Source: CAYPSN01 sp041907025 (GTDB lineage Bacteria > Patescibacteriota > Saccharimonadia > CAILAD01 > JADZBC01). Taken from it: 19,321 nt of DNA. This document shows, one piece after another, positions 4,570 to 12,365 of the stretch. A program made the position numbers and the translations under genes. The first letter of the stretch is position 1. Each line of letters begins with the position of its first letter. Location: the NCBI GenBank assembly GCA_041907025.1, contig JAYRIB010000022.1:1-19321 (forward strand), read 5' to 3'. Under the pieces are notes generated by a model, which was not told where the DNA came from, made no database searches, and saw only the letters and a program-made list of their open reading frames with translations.

Positions 4570-5376
4570 ATGAGTAATAGGGCTACATTAGTGGTGGCGA
4601 ATTGGAAGATGCACTTGAAGGTGACAGAGAGCTTGGCATTGGTGGAACAACTCGGCAAACACACCAAGCCGGCCGATGGCGTGGAGGTAGTGTTGTGCCC
4701 AGCGGTGAGTGCAACTGGCGTGGTAAAGCTCTACATGGAGGCACATGAGATTAACTTTGCACTCGGCGTACAGAACGTGAATGAGCATGACGAAGGCGCA
4801 TACACGGGCGAGGTGTCGGCCGCAATGGTCCGCGACATAGTCCAGTATGCCATCTGTGGCCACTCGGAACGACGCATGCATTATGGCGAGACCAGCAAGC
4901 GAGTGGCGGCCAAACTGGCGGCTTGCCTACGTAATGGCGTGCGGCCGATTCTGTGTGTGGGCGAGGATTTAGCAGAGCGCGAGTCCGGGCACGGTAGGCG
5001 TCGGGTGCTCGATCAACTCCGCGTGGGGCTAAGCCTAACACCCCGCAGTGAGGCGCACCGGGTGGTGGTGGCCTACGAGCCAGTTTGGGCGATCAGCACG
5101 ACCAAGCACGCCCGCCACGCTGACCCACGTGACATTGAGCCCATGCTACGCGCGATTCGCCATGAGCTCGAGGAGTTGTATGGTGAGGAGATTGGGGCTG
5201 AGGCGCAGATTCTGTACGGTGGTAGCGTGGACAGCCACAATGCCGGGGCGTATTTGCGGCTCGATGACTGCAAGGGCTTACTGGTGGGCAGTGCCAGCCT
5301 GAACTGGGCGGAGTTTAGTGCAATTGTGGACGCGGCCGACGAGCAGCCTCGACAGATGGCAACCCAAGCCGTATAA
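4570..5376 (+). CDS. tpiA: Triosephosphate isomerase
   Basis: This cytosolic glycolytic enzyme interconverts dihydroxyacetone phosphate and glyceraldehyde 3-phosphate. At 268 aa it is slightly longer than the usual 250. ANWKMH carries Asn11 and Lys13, CGHSERR carries catalytic His98, and VAYEPVWAI carries catalytic Glu170. The phosphate-binding parts are LYGGSV (about 215-220) and LVGSASL (about 238-244). Loop 6, the lid that normally reads about WAIGTGKTA, is here WAISTTKHARHA, and the second phosphate motif has Ser where Gly-Gly is usual. The catalytic residues are intact, so activity is expected. There is no convincing Shine-Dalgarno before the ATG. ppa follows 35 nt downstream with its own promoter inside the end of this gene. 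Confidence 0.96.
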   Translation: MSNRATLVVANWKMHLKVTESLALVEQLGKHTKPADGVEVVLCPAVSATGVVKLYMEAHEINFALGVQNVNEHDEGAYTGEVSAAMVRDIVQYAICGHSERRMHYGETSKRVAAKLAACLRNGVRPILCVGEDLAERESGHGRRRVLDQLRVGLSLTPRSEAHRVVVAYEPVWAISTTKHARHADPRDIEPMLRAIRHELEELYGEEIGAEAQILYGGSVDSHNAGAYLRLDDCKGLLVGSASLNWAEFSAIVDAADEQPRQMATQAV

Positions 5377-5377
5377 T
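5349..5377 (+). promoter_or_regulatory. Promoter of ppa, overlapping the tpiA stop
   Basis: -35 TCGACA (5349-5354), 17-nt spacer, perfect -10 TATAAT (5372-5377). The -10 contains the TAA stop of tpiA and lies in a perfect palindrome, CCGTAT-A-ATACGG (5369-5381), a possible operator. The start near 5384 gives a leader of about 28 nt. Confidence 0.7.
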
Positions 5378-5411
5378 ACGGGGCAATAATTCAAACCAAC
5401 AAGGAGACAGT

Positions 5412-5927
5412 ATGGCGCATTTAAGCTACGGCGACAAAGCCCCCGGAATTGTAAACACTATCATAGAGAATCCTAAGGGCAGTAGGCTCAAGGTTGAGTT
5501 TGATAAAGAGACAGGACACTTTATGCTCGACCGTGTGCACCAGACGCATTTGGGCTCGCCATGCGAGTATGGATTTGTGCCCGACACACTCGACGAAGAC
5601 GGTGATGCACTCGATACCTTGCTGGTAAGTGACGACCCAATGCCAATGGGAATTGTGGTGCCAATGCGTGTAATCGGCGTAATGTTTATGAACGATAACG
5701 GTGAAGTTGATAATAAGCTTGTTGGAGTGCCCGCTGGGGACGAAAGCAAGAACCATATACGTAGCGTTGATGACCTTGGGGAGAAGTGGAGGCATGCCGT
5801 AAAGCACTACTTCGAACATTATAAAGACCTTAAAGGCGCTGGTGAGCCTGTTACGGTGAGTGGCTTTGGCGGTTTTGATGACGCTGCCAAGATTTTTCAT
5901 GAGTGTGTAGCGCGCGCTAAAGCTTAA
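5412..5927 (+). CDS. ppa: Inorganic pyrophosphatase, family I
   Basis: This soluble enzyme hydrolyses pyrophosphate to two phosphates and so pulls biosynthetic reactions, including tRNA charging, forward. At 171 aa it matches the bacterial family I length. The metal-binding signature DGDALD (63-68) has Ala where Pro is usual. Other family elements are YGFVPDTL (53-60), GEVDNKLVGVP (97-107) with further metal-binding Asp, and HYKDL (136-140). The start is firm, with AAGGAGA 5 nt before the ATG, one of the few strong Shine-Dalgarno sites among the housekeeping genes. It lies downstream of tpiA but has its own promoter. Nothing suggests loss of function. Confidence 0.96.
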   Translation: MAHLSYGDKAPGIVNTIIENPKGSRLKVEFDKETGHFMLDRVHQTHLGSPCEYGFVPDTLDEDGDALDTLLVSDDPMPMGIVVPMRVIGVMFMNDNGEVDNKLVGVPAGDESKNHIRSVDDLGEKWRHAVKHYFEHYKDLKGAGEPVTVSGFGGFDDAAKIFHECVARAKA

Positions 5928-5946
5928 TTAGCCAGCTTTTTTATTC
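5916..5946 (+). terminator. Probable terminator of ppa
   Basis: GCTAA (5916-5920) pairs with TTAGC (5928-5932), or alternatively AAAGCT with AGCTTT, followed by a six-T run. The stem is short and overlaps the ppa stop codon region. Confidence 0.5.
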
Positions 5947-5990
5947 GCCCACAATTAACGCGAGAACAGGTTAAAAAAGCCTTCATTCGA

Positions 5991-6019
5991 TTGACAGGCG
6001 AACACATTATTAGTACACT
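5991..6019 (+). promoter_or_regulatory. Promoter of the Rpf-like gene
   Basis: Perfect -35 TTGACA (5991-5996), 17-nt spacer, -10 TACACT (6014-6019). The start near 6026 leaves a leader of about 125 nt before the GTG at 6151. Confidence 0.7.
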
Positions 6020-6025
6020 ACAGTC

Positions 6026-6150
6026 AAACAATACAAACACCAATTGATCTAAGACTCTGCGTAATATTCAGTTCCATACTAAACCAGAGCAAAAACAAAA
6101 GCCCATTCTCATAACGAAAGAGGCTTATTATTTTACCAAGCAATAGACCA
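6026..6150 (+). promoter_or_regulatory. Long leader of the Rpf-like gene with terminator-like element
   Basis: CTCTG and CAGAG (about 6055-6088) can pair over a long loop. Then AAGCC (6099-6103) pairs with GGCTT (6122-6126), followed by ATTATTTT. This looks like a weak terminator placed between the promoter and the gene, so it may act as an attenuator or end a small RNA. The internal stem has mismatches, and I cannot match a known riboswitch class. Confidence 0.35.
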
Positions 6151-7347
6151 GTGGGGCTGAGGGGTGCTCAGTCTCCACACAAGCGAATTCTGTCGCGCAT
6201 ACGCAGTTACTTTACCCCTCGCACTATGATTGCGGGAGGGGCGGTACTTGCTGTGGCTTTGCTTACCAATGCCTACGCTCAGAACCAGCTTACCTTGAAC
6301 AACAAAGCCTACGCCGATGGCCAACACCTAGTGAGTGTGTTTGTGGACGGCAACAAGCGCGTCGTGGCTACCTCGGCTGGTACTGTGGGCGGTGCACTGG
6401 AGCAGCTTAAGATCACTACTGGTACAGGGGATGTGATCGAGCCTGCGCCAACTACGGTCATAGACCAGCCAATGTATAACGTCAACATCTACCGGGCGCT
6501 GCCAGCCACCATATTCGATGACGGTAAGAAGGTGCAGGTGCTTACTGGCTATCAATCACCGCGGCAGATTGTAGCCGCCGCTGGCCTAACGAGCTACCCA
6601 GAAGACATAGTCACTATGGACCGAGTCAACGACTTTGGCCTGGGTGGAACCGTCGGCCGACAAATTACTATTCGCCGAGCTAAGCCAGTCCAAGTAGTGA
6701 TTGCTGGTCAAGTGTATAACTTCCGTACTCAAAAGAGCACTGTGGGCGAGCTCTTTGCCGAAAAGGGCCTGACAGTAGGCGAGGGTGATGTGTTTAGCGC
6801 CAACCTTGATTCACCACTGAGCGTAGGTCAGCGCATTGTCGTTAATCGCTTGAGCCAAACAATTGCTCAAGAGAAACAACCGATTGCCATGACCGTAACC
6901 TATGAGTACGACGCTAACCAGCCACTCGGCTACACAGCTGTTAAGCAGTCTGGTAAGGACGGCGTTAAAATGGTGAGCTATATAGTGGACCTCAAAGACG
7001 GCGCCGAGACAGGCCGCAAGCTGCTAGATGAAAAGGTGCTAGAGCTAGCCGTATCTCGGGTGATTGTAAAGGGGAGCAAGGTAGAGACTCGAGCTCCGTC
7101 AACCACTCAGCCAACCGCTGCTCAGTGGGAGAAGCTACGTATATGTGAGTCTGGCAATAACTATGCCAACAAGCGTAATAGTATGTATCGCGGTGCGTAC
7201 CAGTTTGACTACAGTACCTGGGCAAATTACGGTGGGTTCTACGATCCTGCCGACGCTCCGCCAGCGGTTCAGGACGCTAAGGCATTCGATACCTATGCTC
7301 GACGCGGCGCTTCGCCGTGGCCGCTTTGTGGACGTTTCATACGCTAG
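6151..7347 (+). CDS. RpfB-like resuscitation-promoting factor (DUF348-G5-transglycosylase)
   Basis: A 398-aa exported peptidoglycan-cleaving enzyme. It has a basic N-terminus (about 1-25) and a hydrophobic helix (about 26-43). Three DUF348-type repeats follow (about 51-95, 105-150 and 165-230), then a G5 domain (about 232-312, with VTYEYDANQPLGYTAVKQSG). The C-terminal Rpf/transglycosylase-like domain (about 320-398) contains WEKLRICESGNNY with catalytic Glu333, RGAYQFDYSTW, DPADAPPAVQD and SPWPLCG. The order matches mycobacterial RpfB. Cys332 and Cys393 could form the family disulfide. The only canonical start before the helix is GTG at 6151, and no Shine-Dalgarno precedes it, so start assignment is moderate. 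rsmA follows after 9 nt, as in many Gram-positive genomes. It probably remodels the cell's own wall, but a role on a host wall is possible if the organism is an epibiont. Confidence 0.93.
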   Translation: MGLRGAQSPHKRILSRIRSYFTPRTMIAGGAVLAVALLTNAYAQNQLTLNNKAYADGQHLVSVFVDGNKRVVATSAGTVGGALEQLKITTGTGDVIEPAPTTVIDQPMYNVNIYRALPATIFDDGKKVQVLTGYQSPRQIVAAAGLTSYPEDIVTMDRVNDFGLGGTVGRQITIRRAKPVQVVIAGQVYNFRTQKSTVGELFAEKGLTVGEGDVFSANLDSPLSVGQRIVVNRLSQTIAQEKQPIAMTVTYEYDANQPLGYTAVKQSGKDGVKMVSYIVDLKDGAETGRKLLDEKVLELAVSRVIVKGSKVETRAPSTTQPTAAQWEKLRICESGNNYANKRNSMYRGAYQFDYSTWANYGGFYDPADAPPAVQDAKAFDTYARRGASPWPLCGRFIR

Positions 7348-7356
7348 TTCGTTTGC

Positions 7357-8178
7357 ATGGATTTATCTGAACTCAAAAACCTTAAACTCGCGCTTAAGCT
7401 CTCGGGCCTAGAAGCCAAGAAGTCTTATGGTCAAAACTTTCTGGTTGATAAAGACGCGCTCGAGGGAATAGTGGCTAGCGCACAAGTCTCGAGTGAAGAC
7501 ACAGTGCTTGAGATCGGTCCGGGGCTGGGGGTGTTGACGGACGAGCTCGTTAAGCACGCCGCTCAAGTGGTCGCCGTGGAGGCAGATGCCGAATTAGCTG
7601 AGCTGCTGACGCGCCGCGCGCCTGGTAATCTCAGGGTGGTTGCTGCTGATGCCTTGCAGTATGACTTATCTCAGCTACCCCAAGGCTACAAGGTGGTGGC
7701 TAACTTGCCCTACTACATAACGTCGCCCTTACTACGCTTCTTACTCGAGGCCGAGAACAAGCCTGCGAGTATAACCGTGTTGGTGCAAAAGGAAGTAGCG
7801 GAGCGGATTGTGGCTAGTCCAGGGCAAATGTCGGTGCTCGCCTGTAGCGTGCAGTATTACGGCAAGCCAGAACTGGTACGCGTAGTACCAGCCACGAGCT
7901 TCTACCCTTCTCCTAAGGTAGATTCAGCAGTGCTGCACATCACGCTTTTTGGTGAGCCTGTATTTGCTGCTGATACTAAGCAATTGTTCCGACTCATTAA
8001 GGCGGGCTTTGGCGAGAAGCGCAAGATGTTGCGCAATTCACTGGCCGGCGGCTTGGCTATTACCAGCGCTCAGGCGATAAAGCTCATTGCCGGTGCGGGA
8101 CTGCGCGAGACAGCGCGAGCGCAGGAATTATCAATGGCTGAGTGGCAGCGGCTCTACCAGGCGTACAGCGCACTGTAG
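7357..8178 (+). CDS. rsmA: 16S rRNA (adenine1518-N6/adenine1519-N6)-dimethyltransferase
   Basis: RsmA (KsgA) dimethylates two adjacent adenines in the 3' terminal helix of 16S rRNA during late small-subunit assembly, using S-adenosylmethionine. The 273-aa length is normal. Visible family elements are KKSYGQNFLVD (21-31), the SAM-binding EIGPGLG (52-58), an acidic VVAVEAD (71-77), AADAL (96-100) and the catalytic NLPYYITSPLL (116-126). A C-terminal helical part contains FGEKRKMLRNSL. No Shine-Dalgarno lies before the ATG, which is 9 nt after the Rpf-like gene's stop, so the two are likely co-transcribed. An upstream start is blocked in frame. Nothing in the sequence points to truncation. Confidence 0.96.
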   Translation: MDLSELKNLKLALKLSGLEAKKSYGQNFLVDKDALEGIVASAQVSSEDTVLEIGPGLGVLTDELVKHAAQVVAVEADAELAELLTRRAPGNLRVVAADALQYDLSQLPQGYKVVANLPYYITSPLLRFLLEAENKPASITVLVQKEVAERIVASPGQMSVLACSVQYYGKPELVRVVPATSFYPSPKVDSAVLHITLFGEPVFAADTKQLFRLIKAGFGEKRKMLRNSLAGGLAITSAQAIKLIAGAGLRETARAQELSMAEWQRLYQAYSAL

Positions 8179-8219
8179 AGTCAACTGCCGATATTCGGAC
8201 CAACGCTCGGAGACGCTTA

Positions 8220-8228
8220 TGCTACAAT
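8220..8228 (+). promoter_or_regulatory. Extended -10 element giving a predicted leaderless mRNA
   Basis: TGcTACAAT: TG at 8220-8221, hexamer at 8223-8228, then exactly 6 nt before the ATG at 8235. Normal spacing from -10 to transcription start puts the start at or next to the A of ATG. No -35 and no Shine-Dalgarno are seen. Confidence 0.6.
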
Positions 8229-8234
8229 AAGCAT

Positions 8235-10244
8235 ATGAATTTCGCCTTAAACTATAAGCGCTACCTGAAGGGCTTGATCTTAGTTACTGCTGGCTTGTTA
8301 CTATTTGGGGCTGGTGTACGCAAACTACAAGCGCAGAGTGACTTTACGATTGATACTAATGTGACGTATCAAGTAGAAAGCAGCGGGAGCACTAAGGCAA
8401 TTGAGCAGTACACGGTTACGGGCAACAGTACCAACAAATACCTCGACAAAATTACACTCTCAACAGCTGTAGACGACGCACAGAACATTGCGGCGCAGTA
8501 TAGTGATGGCACCCCAATTCCGACTACGGTAAGCACCAAACGCTCTGACCAACAAGGCTATGCCTACACCTACCAAGAGGTGGTGTTACAATTCCCGCGT
8601 AAGACGGTGAGTAGTGCACCGTGGCAGTTTAGTTTGAGCTACGACACCGCCAAGCTGGTCGACACCAAAGGTGCTGCACGGACGGTTTACGTGCCGGCGA
8701 TCGCAGCCAACACGCAGCAAGACAGCAGCTACGTAGTGAACGTGACTGTTCCAAAGGGTTTTGGGGTGCCCCACAGCTCGGGTGCGTTGCCAACAGCTGA
8801 AGGCATTACGGCCGGTAGAGCCAAGTACAGCTTTACTCAAGCAGACTTGTCTAAGCAGGCCATTGCATTAACCTTTGGCGATCAGACGATTTACAACGTC
8901 AATTTTAACTTCCCACTTCGCAATGACGGTGCGGTGGCTCGAACCATGACGGTTACGCTGCCGCCTGACACGTCGAGCCAAAAGATATACATTAATTCGC
9001 TTACGCCGCGGCCAAAGGCGACACGACTAGATAAGGATGGCAACGTTCTAGCCGACTTCGCAGTCGCTGCCCGCAGTAGCATAACGGTAAAGACTGACAT
9101 TTCTGCGGTGGTAAAGTACCTGGAATACGACCTCTCGGCCAGTGGCACCAAGGCGGATATCCCCGCTGATTTAGTACGAGACTACACAGGCCGCGCCCAA
9201 TACTGGCAGAGTAGTGATCCTGACATTATCATTAAGGCCAAGCAAGCAACGGCTGATACGCCCAAGGTGTCCGACCAGGTAAAAGCCATTCATAAAACGG
9301 TGATTGATACGCTGTCTTACAGCGACGCGAAGATTAAGTATAACATTCGTCAGGGTGCGCGTAAGGCACTGCAGAACCCGACCAATGCCGTGTGCTTGGA
9401 ATACTCCGACCTCATGATTGCACTCCTTCGAGCACAGGGCATACCAGCTAGAATGCCAGTCGGCTATGCCTACACGGGCGATCTTAAAACCTCGCGCGAA
9501 GTGGCTGATTCTCTGCACTCGTGGGTGGAGGCGTATATTCCCAACGTGGGCTGGATAAATGTCGACCCAACCTGGGGTGAAAAGTATGATAACTTTGGCA
9601 AGAGTGACCTCGACCACTTTGCTTTTGCACTGTGGGGTGCGAGTGATGATTCGCCAGCAGCTGTGATGGTGGGCGACGCAGACATGGGCTACCAGTACGA
9701 GGCTACGACCATCAGCTATGGCGGAGAGCTGCCGCAGCCCAGACTCACCAATGCAGTCACGGCTACTCGTTGGGTTATTCTACCTTTTGTGAGTATTGTG
9801 CAATACCAAGTGAGTGGCCCCGAGGGAGTGGCGGGTGACAATTACGAGTTGGTGTTTAGCGGTGCTCTCAAAAACACCATGGAGCTTGGATCGCTTGCTC
9901 CAAGCCAAAAGGTGCAGGGCTACGAGCCATTACTGGGCAGTAACTTCTTGGCCGTTGTGGGCTTAAGCTTTAAGCAAGCTGGCGCGGTGCCAGCAGCCTT
10001 GAGCAGTACAGAAGCGCAGGCTAACTACTTGCCGCTAATTGGCATCATTGCGCTTGTGATTGTCGTGATCCTGGCAATCCTGGTAAGATTGATACTCAAA
10101 CGCAAACATAAGAAGATGCAAGGACTGACACAAGACCAGGCACAGGGCAGTCAAGACTCCGACCGCACGACCGAAGAAATTCTCAAGGACATATCTATCC
10201 GTACTAAGAAGATCAAAGATGAATCAGACAAACCAACCAAATAA
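8235..10244 (+). CDS. Membrane-anchored transglutaminase-like protein
   Basis: A 669-aa envelope protein. An open frame begins 93 nt upstream inside rsmA, but the ATG at 8235 is preferred because it follows a promoter element and opens directly into a signal-anchor helix (about 12-30). A large outside region (about 35-595) starts with a beta-rich part. It contains a transglutaminase-like core at about 345-470: NAVCLEYSDLMIALLRAQG (Cys387), ADSLHSWVEAYIP (His428) and INVDPTWGE (Asp444), the Cys-His-Asp triad of the superfamily. A second helix (about 599-621) is followed by KRKHKK and a charged cytosolic tail. Bacterial members are often proteases or crosslinkers of surface proteins, and the substrate here is unknown. 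It overlaps metG by 26 nt. Confidence 0.9.
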   Translation: MNFALNYKRYLKGLILVTAGLLLFGAGVRKLQAQSDFTIDTNVTYQVESSGSTKAIEQYTVTGNSTNKYLDKITLSTAVDDAQNIAAQYSDGTPIPTTVSTKRSDQQGYAYTYQEVVLQFPRKTVSSAPWQFSLSYDTAKLVDTKGAARTVYVPAIAANTQQDSSYVVNVTVPKGFGVPHSSGALPTAEGITAGRAKYSFTQADLSKQAIALTFGDQTIYNVNFNFPLRNDGAVARTMTVTLPPDTSSQKIYINSLTPRPKATRLDKDGNVLADFAVAARSSITVKTDISAVVKYLEYDLSASGTKADIPADLVRDYTGRAQYWQSSDPDIIIKAKQATADTPKVSDQVKAIHKTVIDTLSYSDAKIKYNIRQGARKALQNPTNAVCLEYSDLMIALLRAQGIPARMPVGYAYTGDLKTSREVADSLHSWVEAYIPNVGWINVDPTWGEKYDNFGKSDLDHFAFALWGASDDSPAAVMVGDADMGYQYEATTISYGGELPQPRLTNAVTATRWVILPFVSIVQYQVSGPEGVAGDNYELVFSGALKNTMELGSLAPSQKVQGYEPLLGSNFLAVVGLSFKQAGAVPAALSSTEAQANYLPLIGIIALVIVVILAILVRLILKRKHKKMQGLTQDQAQGSQDSDRTTEEILKDISIRTKKIKDESDKPTK

Positions 10245-11667
10245 GTTCTACGTTACAACGTCCATTCCGTATGCGAATGCCCGACCCCACCTTGGTCATG
10301 CCATGGAGTTTATTAATGCCGATGTAATGGCTCGTTACTACCGTGGACGTGGCGCCGATGTGCGTTTCCAGATCGGCACAGACGAGCATGGCCAAAAGCT
10401 GTTTGAGGCGGCCGAACAAGCGGGCGAAGAGGCCAGGCCTTTTGTGAACAGAATGAGCGAAACGTTTAGCCGTCTTGCTCAGGACCTCAACATTAGCCAT
10501 GATTACTTTGTACGCACCACTGATGATGCCCACAAACTTGGTGCCCAGAAGCTCTGGCAGGCCTGCCAAGACGACATTTACAAAGGTGAGTATAAAGGAC
10601 TGTATTGCGTGGCTTGCGAACTGTTCTACACTACCAAAGATGCTGTGGACGACTGCTGCCCAGTTCACCCAAACCGCCAACTCCAAGAGCTAGCGATAGA
10701 AAGTTACTTCTTAAAGCTAGGTAAGTACCAGGATCGGTTGATTGAGGTAATAGGGAACGATGAGTACCGGGTATTTCCGGGACTACGAAAAAACGAAGTC
10801 ATAAGCTTTTTACGCGGTAACGAGCTACAAGATCTCTCGATTTCAAGACCAAAGTCACAACTTGAGTGGGGAGTGGAGGTGCCAGGTGACTCTGACCACG
10901 TTATGTATGTGTGGTTTGATGCATTAGCGAACTACATTACTACGGTTGGCTATGGCTATGACGCCGATGAGCTTGCCCGATGGTGGCCAGCTGATTTACA
11001 CATTGTTGGTAAGGACATTAGCCGGTTCCATGCAGTATACTGGCCAATCATGCTGATGAGCGCCGGGCTTGAACTCCCTAAAGCTCTCTATGTCCATGGC
11101 TTTATTAACGCTGCTGGCGGCGTGAAGATGAGCAAGAGCTTAGGCAATAGCGTGGAGCCAAGTGAAGCGATAGCGAAGTACGGCGTGGATGCACTACGCT
11201 ACTACCTTTTGCGCGAGATTCCAAGTGATGGTGACGGCGAGTTTGGTCTGGAGCGTTTTGGCAGTGTTTATAACTCTGATCTTGCAAACGGGCTTGGCAA
11301 TTTGGTCCAGCGCGTTGCGAGTATGACCGTGAAGTATTGTAATGGCCAATTCAGCGTTGGCGACACCGTAGATCGCTCCGAGGTTGATCGATTCCTGACA
11401 GACTGCGCCTTTGATCGTGCGCTCGACTATATATTTACGTTTGTGCGGTCTTCTAACCAGAAGATAGAAGAATCAAAACCCTGGGAACTGGCGAAGACAA
11501 ACCCAGAAAGTGTCGCCGAGCTGCTCAACGACTTGATTACCGAGATTCTCTGGGTGAGTCGTGCACTCGAACCATTCCTGCCAGCGACTGCGAGCAAAAT
11601 CCAAGCAACCTTCAAGGACGGCAAGGTAGATGCGGGTATTGGCATCCTCTTCCCGCGGATTGATTGA
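10219..11667 (+). CDS. metG: Methionyl-tRNA synthetase
   Basis: This class I synthetase charges initiator and elongator tRNA-Met with methionine. It is 482 aa and ends after the anticodon-binding helical domain, without the C-terminal tRNA-binding (Trbp111-like) extension found in longer versions. SIPYANARPHLGHAM carries the HIGH-type motif (HLGH 24-27), a cysteine knuckle (CVACELF ... DDCCPVHP, about 131-154) is of the zinc-binding type, and KMSKS is at 303-307. Motifs such as YVWFDALANY and GKDISRFHAVYWP fit the family. It overlaps the end of the transglutaminase-like gene, and its TGA overlaps the ATG of the hydrolase gene by one base, so translation is probably coupled. metG beside rsmA and tatD is a neighbourhood seen in Firmicutes and Actinobacteria. 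Confidence 0.96.
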   Translation: MNQTNQPNKFYVTTSIPYANARPHLGHAMEFINADVMARYYRGRGADVRFQIGTDEHGQKLFEAAEQAGEEARPFVNRMSETFSRLAQDLNISHDYFVRTTDDAHKLGAQKLWQACQDDIYKGEYKGLYCVACELFYTTKDAVDDCCPVHPNRQLQELAIESYFLKLGKYQDRLIEVIGNDEYRVFPGLRKNEVISFLRGNELQDLSISRPKSQLEWGVEVPGDSDHVMYVWFDALANYITTVGYGYDADELARWWPADLHIVGKDISRFHAVYWPIMLMSAGLELPKALYVHGFINAAGGVKMSKSLGNSVEPSEAIAKYGVDALRYYLLREIPSDGDGEFGLERFGSVYNSDLANGLGNLVQRVASMTVKYCNGQFSVGDTVDRSEVDRFLTDCAFDRALDYIFTFVRSSNQKIEESKPWELAKTNPESVAELLNDLITEILWVSRALEPFLPATASKIQATFKDGKVDAGIGILFPRID

Positions 11668-12365
11668 TGATGGAGGAGTGGACCGTAATATTCTCGCATG
11701 GGTTCGGTGTCGAGAAGGATGACCGAGGGCTTTTTACTGACATAGCGACAGGCTTGCCAGCTGCGATAAAGAAGATACTATTTGATTACAATGAAGTAGA
11801 CCATTTAGCCAACACTCTATTAGTACGTCCAATCCTAACCCAGGCAAAAATACTTAAGGGCCAGATAGACTCGGCTTTGGCGAGTGGAGCGCAGAAAGTC
11901 ATTATAGTTGGTCATTCCCAGGGATGTATTGTTGCTGCAATGACAGATCTGCCAAGCGAGGTGGTGGGGCTTATATTCTTAGCACCACCAGTAGCTTTTG
12001 ACCTCGAGCGATCCATGAATACATTTAAGAGTCGACCTGGAACAATTATTGATCTTGAAGGAGAATCAAGGCTTGCAAGAAGGGACGGTTCAATCACGAT
12101 TGTCCCATCTGCGTACTGGAGAGAGCGTAGCGAGTTAGATGTCACACTGTCTTATGACCGCTGTGCTAAGGGTCGAAAGTTTGTAATTATTCAGGCTATG
12201 AATGACGAGGTCTTGGTTGGAGAACGAAGTGATTTGAGAGTAGAAGGTGCGGTCAATATACGTCTTTCCGCAGACCATGACTTTACTGGCTCAGCTAGGC
12301 CTGATGCCGTTGAAGTTGTGAGAAGCCAAATAATAAACATGATTGAGAGCAATAATGCTAACTGA
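11667..12365 (+). CDS. Alpha/beta hydrolase
   Basis: A 232-aa cytosolic protein of the alpha/beta hydrolase fold. It shows SHGFG near the N-terminus (oxyanion region), VGHSQGCIVAA (GxSxG nucleophile elbow), LAPPVAFD, a likely acid in QAMNDEVLVGE, and a late His in ADHDFTG, so the Ser-Asp-His triad seems complete. The substrate cannot be read from sequence; carboxylesterase, lipase or small serine hydrolase are all possible. A TTG at 11664 and ATGs at 11667 and 11670 are in frame. I choose 11667 because it overlaps the metG stop by one base. The gene overlaps tatD by 11 nt at its end. It interrupts the otherwise familiar metG-tatD neighbourhood. Confidence 0.85.
   Translation: MMEEWTVIFSHGFGVEKDDRGLFTDIATGLPAAIKKILFDYNEVDHLANTLLVRPILTQAKILKGQIDSALASGAQKVIIVGHSQGCIVAAMTDLPSEVVGLIFLAPPVAFDLERSMNTFKSRPGTIIDLEGESRLARRDGSITIVPSAYWRERSELDVTLSYDRCAKGRKFVIIQAMNDEVLVGERSDLRVEGAVNIRLSADHDFTGSARPDAVEVVRSQIINMIESNNAN

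Noticed and set aside
5421..5900. 159-codon minus-strand frame opposite ppa
   Set aside because: Antisense of a firmly identified gene, without promoter or ribosome binding site.
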